From Flavobacterium crocinum (GTDB lineage Bacteria; Bacteroidota; Bacteroidia; Flavobacteriales; Flavobacteriaceae): a DNA stretch of 64,000 nucleotides. This document shows, piece by piece, positions 45,441 to 53,356 of the stretch (positions within the stretch are counted from its first letter, which is position 1; each line of letters opens with the position of its first letter). The notes beneath the pieces are model-generated. The model made no database searches. It was not told the DNA's origin and saw only the letters and a list, made by a program, of their open reading frames with translations. The stretch is from positions 5,580,001-5,644,000 of the forward strand of contig NZ_CP029255.1 in assembly GCF_003122385.1 (NCBI RefSeq), read 5' to 3'. Both the position numbers and the translations under genes were made by a program.

Positions 45441-45998
45441 ATGAAGAAAACCATTTCACAAATTATCGCATTTACAATAACTGCACTACTGCTTTCCTGT
45501 CAAAGAACTATCGAATCAGATGCAGAACTAGCAGCAGCTGTAGACTCAGCCGCAATAGTTGTTGATTCAATTGTAGCAACTACAACTAATAAATGGGAAT
45601 ATCATCAATCAACAGATAAAATGACATCAAAAGCAATCAATTTTGCACAGATAATGTCTAATCAGAGCCTAGATTTAGAATTTCCATATGAAGGAACTAA
45701 TTATGGTAGATTAACATTAAGAAAAAAGGATGGCTTGGATATATACTTAAGCATTGATAAAGGTCAAATTACTGGAGGATATGATAACAATTATATTTCA
45801 GTACGTTTTGATGAGGAGAAGCCTATGAAATTTAGCTATACTGAACCACAAGATGGAAGCAGTGATTTAATTTTTATTGATAACGGAGTAAAATTCTTAT
45901 CAAAGTTAAAGAAATCAAAAAAAATACTTATTTCATTACCTCTATATCAGGCTGGAAATCAAATACTCGAATTCAATACGGTAGATCTAAAATGGTAA
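45441..45998 (+). CDS. Hypothetical lipoprotein
   Basis: A 185-residue lipoprotein (M-K-K-T-I-S-Q-I-I-A...L-L-L-S-C-Q-R). After an Ala/Val-rich spacer, the mature part is a beta-rich domain with W-E-Y-H-Q-S-T-D-K-M, L-T-L-R-K-K-D-G-L-D-I-Y and a C-terminal K-K-S-K-K-I-L-I-S-L-P-L-Y. This resembles small uncharacterised proteins found in phages and proteobacteria in which a stress on F-D-x-x-x-P is followed by a similar end. Function unknown. The next lipoprotein gene begins 17 bases later, so the two are likely one operon under the upstream palindrome. Confidence 0.7.
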   Translation: MKKTISQIIAFTITALLLSCQRTIESDAELAAAVDSAAIVVDSIVATTTNKWEYHQSTDKMTSKAINFAQIMSNQSLDLEFPYEGTNYGRLTLRKKDGLDIYLSIDKGQITGGYDNNYISVRFDEEKPMKFSYTEPQDGSSDLIFIDNGVKFLSKLKKSKKILISLPLYQAGNQILEFNTVDLKW

Positions 45999-46015
45999 TT
46001 TTTAAAAATAGTAAA

Positions 46016-46354
46016 ATGAAAAAAATTATAGTCTTTTTTATTGTAATTGCAATCTTTGGCTGTTCTACCAAAAGTGAATTATACAAAGAAACAGATTCGT
46101 TTGTACAATCTCTACAAACAGAGTATGAGAGCTATGGATTTTCTCCTGAGAAATATTCTAAAACTACTGGTGACGGATTATATACTATTTCTCCAATTGG
46201 TCGGTTAATCAATGTAAAAATACAAAAGGTTGTAAGTTCTGAAGAATACGAAAATCTAAAAAAAGAAATTGAAGAACACTACAAAGGCGACACAAGAGTT
46301 AAAAGCGTCTATATTTGCCAAGCTGGTACCATTATGATTGATTGTAGAAACTAA
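46016..46354 (+). CDS. Hypothetical small lipoprotein
   Basis: About 112 residues from the ATG at 46016, which starts a lipoprotein signal (M-K-K-I-I-V-F-F-I-V-I-A-I-F-G-C-S). The mature part is a compact alpha/beta domain (E-S-Y-G-F-S-P-E-K-Y; E-E-Y-E-N-L-K-K-E-I) and ends with two Cys (Y-I-C-Q-A, I-D-C-R-N). No family recognised. Second gene of a two-gene unit, terminated at 46405-46433. Confidence 0.68.
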   Translation: MKKIIVFFIVIAIFGCSTKSELYKETDSFVQSLQTEYESYGFSPEKYSKTTGDGLYTISPIGRLINVKIQKVVSSEEYENLKKEIEEHYKGDTRVKSVYICQAGTIMIDCRN

Positions 46355-46404
46355 GTTCTGCATATTTTTCAAAGATTAATTCTGAAACCAAGCTTATGTT
46401 TTTT

Positions 46405-46433
46405 AAAGAGGAACTTCATTGTCCTCTTTTTCT
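46405..46433 (+). terminator. Terminator after small lipoprotein pair
   Basis: Stem AAAGAGGA / TCCTCTTT with a 9-nt loop and trailing T-rich DNA. Confidence 0.75.
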
Positions 46434-46466
46434 CTTTAGATAACTTCCTTCAAAATTTTCATTCCA

Positions 46467-46482
46467 TTACGGATTTCCATAA
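46467..46482. promoter_or_regulatory. TTAYGGATTTCCRTAA palindrome, copy 2
   Basis: TTACGGATTTCCATAA, one base pair off perfect symmetry, upstream of the small gene at 46671 and followed by a TGGTTTTAATTGGTT stretch as in copy 1. The rest of this 315-base spacer holds nothing recognised. Confidence 0.5.
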
Positions 46483-46670
46483 TACACTGGTTTTAATTGG
46501 TTCTACATTTGAAAAATTTATTGCGCAAATCAAAATCAAATGAATACTTCACCGGTAAAAAACATAAGTTTAGTTCTCTGTAAAAAGAAGAAATGACAAA
46601 ATAGAAAAATCAGGTGTAAATACGTATTTCAAAAAAAATAAATATAACCAAATTTAAAAAAAATTGAACA

Positions 46671-46886
46671 ATGGAAAGATATGCAAATCGAAATGGGCAA
46701 TCAGGAGTTTCTGCTTACGAAATTGGAACAAATTATATTCGTATAAGATTTTCTTCTGGAAGTGTTTATCAATATAGCTATAGAAAAGCAGGACAATATC
46801 ATGTCGATAACATGAAACGATTAGCTACACAAGGATATGGGCTTAATAGTTACATAAATGCTTATGTGAAATTTAAGTATGATTAG
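46671..46886 (+). CDS. Small KTSC-like protein
   Basis: A 71-residue cytoplasmic protein. The layout Y-I-R-I-R-F-S-S-G-S-V-Y-Q-Y-S-Y, then a short helix, then G-L-N-S-Y-I-N, follows the KTSC domain (a strand pair ending in Y-x-Y, and a late S-x-G-x-x-x-N-x-x-I), though the name-giving K-T-S-C tail is missing. Often found next to mobile or regulatory genes. Function unknown. Preceded by the second palindrome. Confidence 0.6.
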   Translation: MERYANRNGQSGVSAYEIGTNYIRIRFSSGSVYQYSYRKAGQYHVDNMKRLATQGYGLNSYINAYVKFKYD

Positions 46887-46949
46887 TAATATAAATTAAT
46901 CATTATTATTAACTCAAATCCCAACTCAAACCAAATACCCCAACCGCCT

Positions 46950-47360
46950 ATGCAAAAAAACTACCTCATCTTACTTTTTGTTTTTATATTTTTTTCCTGT
47001 AAAAATGCTGATGCTCCTCCACCGTCATCTCAGATAAATTCATTTTATAAACCAGTAATTACATCAGATGATCGTAAAACAATTACACCGGAAGAAGCAA
47101 AAACGTACCATGTAAATACAAGTTACAAATACAAATACAGAACTGGAAATCCAGGTCGTTATAAATACAATTATGACGTAAGAGGAATAAATACTTTTGG
47201 AGATTCAGTTTTCGGGAATATAAATGTTCAAGGGAAATATGGTGCCGGGGTCTTAATTGATAGTCTTGGCGAAACAGAAATCAATACAGAATGGATTTCG
47301 CATGGAAAATTAAAAGCTCTTGACCAACAAAGAAACGAATATCATTTAATTGTCAAATAA
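46950..47360 (+). CDS. Hypothetical lipoprotein
   Basis: A 136-residue lipoprotein (M-Q-K-N-Y-L-I-L-L-F-V-F-I-F-F-S-C-K). The mature part has a Tyr/Lys-rich strand region (Y-K-Y-K-Y-R-T-G-N-P-G-R-Y-K-Y-N-Y-D) and a beta C-terminus (G-N-I-N-V-Q-G-K-Y-G-A-G-V-L-I-D). No family is named with confidence. It lies 63 bases after the KTSC-like gene on the same strand, and the next frame is the pseudogene at 47370. Confidence 0.65.
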   Translation: MQKNYLILLFVFIFFSCKNADAPPPSSQINSFYKPVITSDDRKTITPEEAKTYHVNTSYKYKYRTGNPGRYKYNYDVRGINTFGDSVFGNINVQGKYGAGVLIDSLGETEINTEWISHGKLKALDQQRNEYHLIVK

Positions 47361-47369
47361 AAATATGAA

Positions 47370-47570
47370 ATGAAATATAATTTATAAGTCTTGTTTTTCA
47401 TCTTTTCGACTTCATTTACACCTCCCGAAACCACAGTATATGTTTGCGGATCTTCTGGTGCTAAAAAAGAAAATTGCCGTGGACTTCGTTCTTGTCGCAG
47501 CGAAACAGTAAAAACAACACTCAAACAAGCTAAAGGACTTGGTTTATCACTTTGCGGATGGGAAGATTAA
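47370..47570 (+). pseudogene. Small Cys-rich secreted protein, stop after codon 5
   Basis: The frame from ATG at 47370 reads M-K-Y-N-L, TAA, then continues open for 60 codons: a hydrophobic signal-like stretch (V-L-F-F-I-F-S-T-S-F), V-Y-V-C-G-S-S-G-A-K-K, N-C-R-G-L-R-S-C-R, A-K-G-L-G-L-S-L-C-G-W-E-D. Four Cys and the C-G-W-E-D end match a small protein family widespread in Bacteroidota, in which a Tyr-His pair usually lies between the K-K and N-C-R-G-L; here it is absent. Either a nonsense mutant, or translation starts at TTG 47391. Confidence 0.6.
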
Positions 47571-47586
47571 TTATCTTCTCATCCGC
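47554..47586 (+). terminator. Hairpin overlapping the pseudogene stop
   Basis: A 14-bp stem GCGGATGGGAAGAT / ATCTTCTCATCCGC with one G-U pair and a 5-nt loop, followed by an AT-rich stretch. Confidence 0.6.
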
Positions 47587-47781
47587 ATATTTAATTATTT
47601 GATAATAATCACTTTACAATAAATTCACATTAGTTTTATTAATTTGATATAAAACTAATCGTTATGAAATTCTTTAATCTAAATTTTCTGGTATCATTCA
47701 AAGAATGGCTTTTTTTAAGAGCTATGCAATCTTCTTTCCTACACTAATCAAAGTATTAAAAACAAAGGAAAGTCTTATTGA

Positions 47782-49134
47782 ATGAATAAAATTGAAAACT
47801 CATTTTTGAACAAAAACCAATTTGGTGAAGATTTCTTGTGGGGTGTTTCTACCGCTGCTTTCCAAATTGAGGGAGCACATGATTCTGACGGAAAAGGTTC
47901 TTCTATCTGGGATGTTTTTACTTCCCAAAAGGGAAAAATAAAAAACGGCGATCATGCCCTGACTGCCTGCGATTTCTACAACTCTTATCAGGATGACATC
48001 AATTTGATTCGGGAACTCAATATTCCGAATTTTAGATTTTCTATCAGCTGGCCGCGAATTATGCCAACGGGAATTCATCCTGTAAATCAGGCCGGAATTG
48101 ATTATTACAACAAAATCATAGATTCACTTCTTGCTTCCGGAATAGAACCCTGGATTACACTTTATCACTGGGATTTACCACACGAACTCGAATTAAAAGG
48201 AGGATGGACCAACCGCGAATCGGTTTCCTGGTTTTCAGAATATGTAGCAATTTGTGTGCAACATTTTGGCGACCGTGTAAAAAACTGGATGGTAATCAAT
48301 GAACCTTCGGTATTTACAGGCGCAGGTTACTTTTTAGGCATTCATGCTCCCGGAAAAAAAGGAATTACCAATTACTTAAAAGCAATGCACCATGTTACTC
48401 TGGCAACAGCTGCAGGCGCAATAATTATACGTAACAGAATTCCGCACGCTAATATCGGAACGACATTTTCCTGTACCCATATAGAACCTGCTACAGAAAG
48501 CGCAAAAGATGTTGAAGCCGCAAAACGTGTCGATACTTTATTGAACAGAACTTTTATTGAACCTATTCTTGGTTTAGGTTATCCGCAAAAAGATCTTCCC
48601 GTTCTTAAAAAGCTCAATAATTATATTTTAGAAGACGACTTAAATAATCTTGCATTTGATTTTGACTTTATCGGTCTTCAGTGTTACACACGCGAAGTGG
48701 TAAAATCGGCCATGCTGATTCCGTATATTGGTGCCGAATTGGTAAGTGCCGAAAAACGAAATGTCATTTCGACTGAAATGGGCTGGGAAGTGTATCCACC
48801 GGCACTGTATCATGTTCTTAAAAAATTCAATGAATACGAAGGAATTCGAAAAATAATTATTACCGAAAATGGTGCTGCTTTTCCTGATGTGGTAACCAAT
48901 GGAAAGGTTTTCGATATCAAAAGAACGCATTATATTCAGGATCACCTCGAACAGATTTTAAAGGCCAAAAACGACGGTTTAAATGTCGAAGGATACTTTG
49001 TATGGAGTCTGACCGATAACTTTGAATGGGCAGAAGGTTACAACGCCCGTTTTGGATTAATTCACGTAGATTTCGAAACGCAAAAACGAACTATTAAAAA
49101 CTCTGGATTATGGTTTAAGGATTTTTTATCCTAA
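47782..49134 (+). CDS. GH1 family beta-glucosidase
   Basis: A 450-residue cytoplasmic glycosidase, full length for GH1. The N-terminal F-L-W-G-V-S-T-A-A-F-Q-I-E-G signature, acid/base Glu174 in V-I-N-E-P-S-V (most members have T-x-N-E-P), and nucleophile Glu362 in I-I-T-E-N-G-A. Substrate subsite residues are seen in W-S-L-T-D-N-F-E-W-A-E-G-Y. It hydrolyses beta-linked glucosides such as cellobiose. No signal peptide. No sugar transporter or regulator is adjacent; its own terminator follows. Confidence 0.95.
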   Translation: MNKIENSFLNKNQFGEDFLWGVSTAAFQIEGAHDSDGKGSSIWDVFTSQKGKIKNGDHALTACDFYNSYQDDINLIRELNIPNFRFSISWPRIMPTGIHPVNQAGIDYYNKIIDSLLASGIEPWITLYHWDLPHELELKGGWTNRESVSWFSEYVAICVQHFGDRVKNWMVINEPSVFTGAGYFLGIHAPGKKGITNYLKAMHHVTLATAAGAIIIRNRIPHANIGTTFSCTHIEPATESAKDVEAAKRVDTLLNRTFIEPILGLGYPQKDLPVLKKLNNYILEDDLNNLAFDFDFIGLQCYTREVVKSAMLIPYIGAELVSAEKRNVISTEMGWEVYPPALYHVLKKFNEYEGIRKIIITENGAAFPDVVTNGKVFDIKRTHYIQDHLEQILKAKNDGLNVEGYFVWSLTDNFEWAEGYNARFGLIHVDFETQKRTIKNSGLWFKDFLS

Positions 49135-49154
49135 AGCTTAATTCTTAAAAATAC

Positions 49155-49192
49155 AAAAGCCTTTCGCATTTAAAATGGGAAAGGCTTTTTTT
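49155..49192. terminator. Terminator after beta-glucosidase
   Basis: Stem AAAAGCCTTTC / GAAAGGCTTTT with a T-run, between convergent genes. Shares its core with three other terminators of the window. Confidence 0.85.
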
Positions 49193-49215
49193 ATAGTCAA
49201 AATAGTATCAAATCT

Positions 49216-49581
49216 TTAGCGTAGTCTGTATTTATAATTTTGCTTTAAAATCCCGACATGAACTTTTCCATTATTTTTTAAGTGAGTCGTTACAAGAATA
49301 TATCTTTCTTCAGGATACTTTACAGTATAGCTAAAGACCGTATCTTTTACTTTAACCTGCAGCAAATGTTTCCCGTCATCAGAGACTGATAATGCCGCTG
49401 TTTCATAAGTAGGCATAGCTTCTGTGGCTTTTAAAGTAATGTCTTTTACTTTTTCTTTATCCAGAAGTACTTCCACTTTTAGATTATCCAGTTTCATATC
49501 TGTTGGCTGCTCAAACGAGACAACATATTTTTTACAACCAAAAGTGCACAAAACGATTAATAATAGCAATAATTTTTTCAT
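49216..49581 (-). CDS. Hypothetical lipoprotein
   Basis: A 121-residue lipoprotein (M-K-K-L-L-L-L-L-I-V-L-C-T-F-G-C-K-K). The mature part alternates Lys-rich strands (L-D-N-L-K-V-E-V-L-L-D-K-E-K-V), and the pattern suggests a small beta-sandwich. No family recognised. It is a single gene. The roughly 360 bases on its 5' side (49582-49939) hold no gene. Confidence 0.65.
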   Translation of the reverse strand: MKKLLLLLIVLCTFGCKKYVVSFEQPTDMKLDNLKVEVLLDKEKVKDITLKATEAMPTYETAALSVSDDGKHLLQVKVKDTVFSYTVKYPEERYILVTTHLKNNGKVHVGILKQNYKYRLR

Positions 49582-49939
49582 GAAAATATTTTTAAACAGA
49601 TGGTTATTCGGAATCCAAATTCCTTTTAATATTTTATAAATATAACCAATTTTATTACAATTCGATTCTCCAAAAAAGCAAGTTTGATAGTCTCTAAAAT
49701 TCGGTTTTCAAACGAAAAAAAAGATTCAAAAAAAAGGCAAAAAAAATCGATTATTTCCCTGATTTTATTAGGTTTAACGGTTATTTTTTCTTATCTTTAT
49801 AGTGTAAATAACAACAAATATATGCCGAAAAATAAACTTTTTAAACGCCAGAATTACATCTTAAAAAATTATTCTTTTTTCTTCTTTAAACATTTTATTT
49901 TTCAAAATGTTTTCAAATTTCAATTCGAAATTTTCTTTT

Positions 49940-50569
49940 TTAATCTTTTTTCTGCACAAAGTATAAACAAGCAGATGACACCAGAGCAACCGCTCCAATT
50001 GCAATCGTAATTATTTTGCGGGGATATATTTTCTGAACCACTTTTTTAGAAAATAAGTCTTTGAAATTAAACAAAAGATTTCCTTTTTGAGGAACCTCTT
50101 TCGACTCTTCATGTTCATTATTCACCAAAACTCTTTCTGCTATGCTATTATTTCCGATTTCAAAATTCAAATTTTCATTAACACTTTCAATTTGTTTCGC
50201 TAAATCAATTCTACACTTTTCATTAAATTTTTTAAAAGGCCGAGGCTGAAAATCGACTATAACTGCCGCAAGATTTATAGCGTCAATATTTGAAGGATCG
50301 GTTTCGCCTTTAAAGAAAGTTTCAATTGGTCTGAACTTATCTTTTTGTTCCTTAAACTTATTCTTTTTGGTATGGTCAAAATCCAGACACAACAGGTTTT
50401 TAAAAACATTCAAATCATCCTGACTTGGGTTGTTTTCATAAATAAGCCAGCATAAATCACGGAGTTTTCCGCGGGAAGGACTGTGTAAATAATCAAAGTG
50501 TTCTCCCTCTTTTTCGAGTTCGTATTTAATTTTAATCGCCTTTTTATATTCTTCTAATGTGCTATTCAT
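49940..50569 (-). CDS. Single-TM protein, module copy B
   Basis: About 209 residues from ATG 50569 (M-N-S-T-L-E-E-Y-K-K-A-I), chosen to match the start of copy A (D-Y-K-T-A-I near its N-terminus). The N-terminal helical domain ends in A-A-V-I-V-D-F-Q-P-R-P-F-K-K-F, matching copy A. One TM lies at the very end (I-T-I-A-I-G-A-V-A-L-V-S-S-A-C-L-Y-F), and the periplasmic domain of copy A is missing. It diverges from tiny lipoprotein B and kinase B. Function unknown; the paired layout in both loci says it belongs to the module. Confidence 0.72.
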   Translation of the reverse strand: MNSTLEEYKKAIKIKYELEKEGEHFDYLHSPSRGKLRDLCWLIYENNPSQDDLNVFKNLLCLDFDHTKKNKFKEQKDKFRPIETFFKGETDPSNIDAINLAAVIVDFQPRPFKKFNEKCRIDLAKQIESVNENLNFEIGNNSIAERVLVNNEHEESKEVPQKGNLLFNFKDLFSKKVVQKIYPRKIITIAIGAVALVSSACLYFVQKKD

Positions 50570-50951
50570 CTTCGCTTTTTTAGGAATCACTTTGAACTGT
50601 CTTTTTTCATTTTTAACAAAACCCTTTTATATGCCTTCAAACACTTTCAAGTTTTATTCCAATTTCAATATTATTTCTACATTTTTTTTTAAATGTTTAA
50701 CCAACTTTTCGCAGACTTTTTACATCTATAAAGTATAACGATTTGTCTAAAATTAAATAGCATTTAATAAAAAAACAGGCATTGCCTTTTTATTGTATTG
50801 GGAATTCTCGGGAATCTTGGGAAAACGCGGGAATTTCGGGAATACCTTATCTACAGTGCTCTAAAAGTGCCTTTCCTTTGCATCAGAAATTAGTTCAAGT
50901 TTTGTCTGCAGACTAAAACAAATATATAAAACTAGTTCTAATTCACATTGT

Positions 50952-50963
50952 GGAAAACCGTAA
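50952..50963 (-). promoter_or_regulatory. TTACGG-type element in leader B
   Basis: GGAAAACCGTAA, identical to 42521-42532 and placed at the same distance from the leader inverted repeat. Together they are the best-conserved non-coding words between the two loci. Confidence 0.45.
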
Positions 50964-50977
50964 GACCGGGTTTATTC

Positions 50978-51021
50978 GGGAAGTATAAATTACGTCTTAC
51001 AGTTCTACACAAGTACTTCCC
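50978..51021 (+). promoter_or_regulatory. Conserved leader inverted repeat, copy B
   Basis: Arms GGGAAGTA / TACTTCCC enclose 28 bases with AGTTCTAC, as in copy A at 42549-42593. The rest of the roughly 540-base spacer is AT-rich without a gene. Confidence 0.45.
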
Positions 51022-51105
51022 CAAAAAACAATTTGGTGTCGCCAAAAAAGACTTCGGATCATTCCGGACAGCCACACCTATGTCTAATTTCTAAATCAAA
51101 TCAAA

Positions 51106-51285
51106 ATGAAAAAATTAATACTATTTATCGCTTTTGCGCTATTGTTCACTATATTTTCTTGTACTCCGGATGAGTATGAGACACAACCAACAAAAAAAAT
51201 CGAGAAAAACATCGATAAATTAAAAGCTGGTGATGATAAACCTGATGGTCCTGGTGATAATAAAACTCCACCTACAAAACCATAA
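51106..51285 (+). CDS. Tiny lipoprotein, module copy B
   Basis: A 59-residue protein: signal M-K-K-L-I-L-F-I-A-F...T-I-F-S-C-T and a mature peptide of about 41 residues that opens P-D-E-Y-E-T and ends G-D-N-K-T-P-P-T-K-P. Paralog of the lipoprotein at 42676. It lies 58 bases before the ATG of kinase B, again with the hairpin between. The mature part is too short for a folded enzyme and looks like a surface or signal peptide. No family recognised. Confidence 0.72.
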   Translation: MKKLILFIAFALLFTIFSCTPDEYETQPTKKIEKNIDKLKAGDDKPDGPGDNKTPPTKP

Positions 51286-51325
51286 GCTAAAAATATATTT
51301 TTAGTATGCAATTAATTACTATTTT

Positions 51326-51366
51326 CGGGGAAAGTAAATTTACATGTTACGCTCCCCGTTTTTTTA
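51326..51366 (+). terminator. Terminator-like hairpin spanning kinase start codon, copy B
   Basis: Stem CGGGGA / TCCCCG with ATG (51344) in the loop and eight T directly after, encoding kinase residues F-F-Y. Both arms and loop words (AAGTA, ATGTTACG) are kept from copy A. Confidence 0.72.
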
Positions 51367-53083
51367 TTTCATAATACCACTTTTTCTTTTTTCCTGTCAG
51401 GAAAAAAAGATAATTAATAATGATAACGAATCTATACGAAAAGAGGCACTTGCTTTACGAGATAAAGCTGATGAAAATTATGAAAAACAAAACTTCAACA
51501 CGGCTTTCTATGAGTTCAATAGATCAAAAGCACTATACGAAACATTAAAAGATAGTGCCAATATTGCTTATATACTCATTCAAATGGCATCTATTCAACA
51601 AGTGAATGGCGATTATTATGGTAGTAAAGAAACAGTTACCGAAGCATTACCTTATACTAAGAAAAACAAAAATCACACTGCTTGTATAAATAATATTCTA
51701 GGAATTGCTGACAAAGAACTTTCTCTTTATGATGACGCTATATTTTATTACAAAAAATCAGTAGATGACTTCATCAATCTTAGTGAAAAACAAGGACCTT
51801 TAAGCAACATTGCAGCTGTCAATATTCAACAAAAAAAATATGATAATGCAATCACTATTTTAGAATTTCTCTTAGAATCTCCTTTAAGTAAAAAAATATT
51901 AATGGAGAAAGTTAAAGAAAATCAAAAATCAAGTTTTAATGACAATTTAGGTTACGCTTACTTTAAAAAAGGATTTGATAAAAAGGGATTTGATTTAATG
52001 AATGAAGGTCTTCAAATTAGAATTAAGACTAAAGACACTTACGGAAGCATTGAAAGTTATCTACACCTTGCCGACTACTATTCTAAAAAAGATCTTCAAA
52101 AATCAGACGAAAATGCTCTTTTGGCTTATAATACAGCCACAAAACTCAATAGTGTTGACGAAAGACTGGAAGCACTTCAAATTTTAATTTCCAATAATCA
52201 CAGTGCACAGGACACCAAATATGTGCAAAAGTATTTTGCCTTAAATGACAGTATTATTAAAGTGAGAAACAACTTTAAAAATAAGTTTGCCAAGATTAAA
52301 TACGATTCTAAAAAAGAAAAAGACGAAAATGAAAAACTTCGTTTAGAAAAAGCCGAAAATGAACTATCGCTGCAAAAAGCCAGTTACATGCGAATTGTAT
52401 TTGTAATTGTATTTGTTTTCTTAGTGATTTTAATTGCCATTTTAATCCGTTATTATAAAAATAAAAACAAAGCAATAGAATTTAAAACTTCTTACGATAC
52501 CGAAACCCGAATCGCAAAAAAAATACACGATGAGCTGGCTAATGACGTATTTAATGTAATTGCTTTTACCGAATCTCAGTCTTTATCTGCAGAAAGTACC
52601 AGAGAGAATCTGCTTCAAAAATTAGACGACATTTACGGACGTGTCAGAGGAATTTCAAGAGAAAATAATAGTATCGATACCGGAATCAATTTTACCCGAA
52701 GCATCAAAGAAATGCTTTCGGCTTATAATACCCGCGAAAGAAACATCATCGTGACCAATTTAGAAGAAATAAACTGGGAATCGATCGATGATATGAAAAA
52801 GATTACCATTAGCCGAATTTTACAGGAATTAATGGTCAATATGAAAAAACACAGTAAGGCAAACCTTGTGGTAATAAAATTTGAAAGTGACCTAAAAACG
52901 ATCTTTATCAATTATATGGACAATGGTGTGGGTTGCGAAAAAAGTACTATTGTAAAAAATGGTCTTCAAAACATGGTAAACCGCATTATAGCCGTTAACG
53001 GAACTATTGATCTTGAAACAGAACCAGACAAAGGCTTTAGAGTAAAAATAACAATGCCGGAACAAACGCTAATAAAAGCTTAG
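51344..53083 (+). CDS. TPR sensor histidine kinase (lipoprotein signal), copy B
   Basis: A 579-residue paralog of the kinase at 42924, colinear from end to end: signal M-L-R-S-P-F-F-Y-F...F-L-F-S-C-Q, periplasmic TPR repeats (T-A-F-Y-E-F-N-R-S-K; L-S-N-I-A-A-V-N-I-Q-Q-K-K-Y), TM at about residues 354-373, His395 in K-I-H-D-E-L-A-N-D, and ATPase motifs M-D-N-G-V-G and N-G-L-Q-N-M. The stretch K-F-A-K-I-K-Y-D-S-K-K-E-K-D-E-N before the TM is identical in A and B. No response regulator follows. It may share the one at 44628, or be an orphan. Confidence 0.9.
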   Translation: MLRSPFFYFIIPLFLFSCQEKKIINNDNESIRKEALALRDKADENYEKQNFNTAFYEFNRSKALYETLKDSANIAYILIQMASIQQVNGDYYGSKETVTEALPYTKKNKNHTACINNILGIADKELSLYDDAIFYYKKSVDDFINLSEKQGPLSNIAAVNIQQKKYDNAITILEFLLESPLSKKILMEKVKENQKSSFNDNLGYAYFKKGFDKKGFDLMNEGLQIRIKTKDTYGSIESYLHLADYYSKKDLQKSDENALLAYNTATKLNSVDERLEALQILISNNHSAQDTKYVQKYFALNDSIIKVRNNFKNKFAKIKYDSKKEKDENEKLRLEKAENELSLQKASYMRIVFVIVFVFLVILIAILIRYYKNKNKAIEFKTSYDTETRIAKKIHDELANDVFNVIAFTESQSLSAESTRENLLQKLDDIYGRVRGISRENNSIDTGINFTRSIKEMLSAYNTRERNIIVTNLEEINWESIDDMKKITISRILQELMVNMKKHSKANLVVIKFESDLKTIFINYMDNGVGCEKSTIVKNGLQNMVNRIIAVNGTIDLETEPDKGFRVKITMPEQTLIKA

Positions 53084-53100
53084 TTTATTGGTACAATTAT

Positions 53101-53242
53101 TTTAAACACATAGAAACATAGTTATTTGATGATTTAAAAAAGGCGTTTCACTAATTTAAATGCACATAGTTCAGCTATGTGTAGAAACTTGTTTCTTTTG
53201 ATCTCTTTTTCATTACAAAATCTATGTTTCTATGTGTTAAAA
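53101..53242. repeat. MITE-like palindromic repeat, copy 2
   Basis: About 142 bases with inverted ends of the TTTAAACACATAG type (compare 31575-31715), an inner CACATAG/CTATGTG pair and the shared AGGCGTTTCACT word. It lies just behind kinase B, where a regulator gene is found in copy A. Confidence 0.7.
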
Positions 53243-53288
53243 TATTTTTTAAAAAAAATTTCACCTAAAGAATTAAAGTATAAACTAA

Positions 53289-53322
53289 AAAGCCTTTCAG
53301 AATCTTCCGAAAGGCTTTTCTC
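53289..53322. terminator. Bidirectional terminator
   Basis: Stem AAAAGCCTTTC / GAAAGGCTTTT with a 10-nt loop, downstream of the deoxyribonucleotidase gene. Confidence 0.8.
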
Positions 53323-53356
53323 TTCAAAAACAATAAAATTATAACCTTTTATAAGC

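Noticed and set aside
47664..47747. 27-codon frame before the beta-glucosidase
   Set aside because: Too short, no conserved feature, likely chance in AT-rich DNA.
49684..50010. 108-codon plus-strand frame
   Set aside because: It overlaps the end of the minus-strand TM protein, is a Phe/Lys-rich translation of A/T runs, and has no family pattern.
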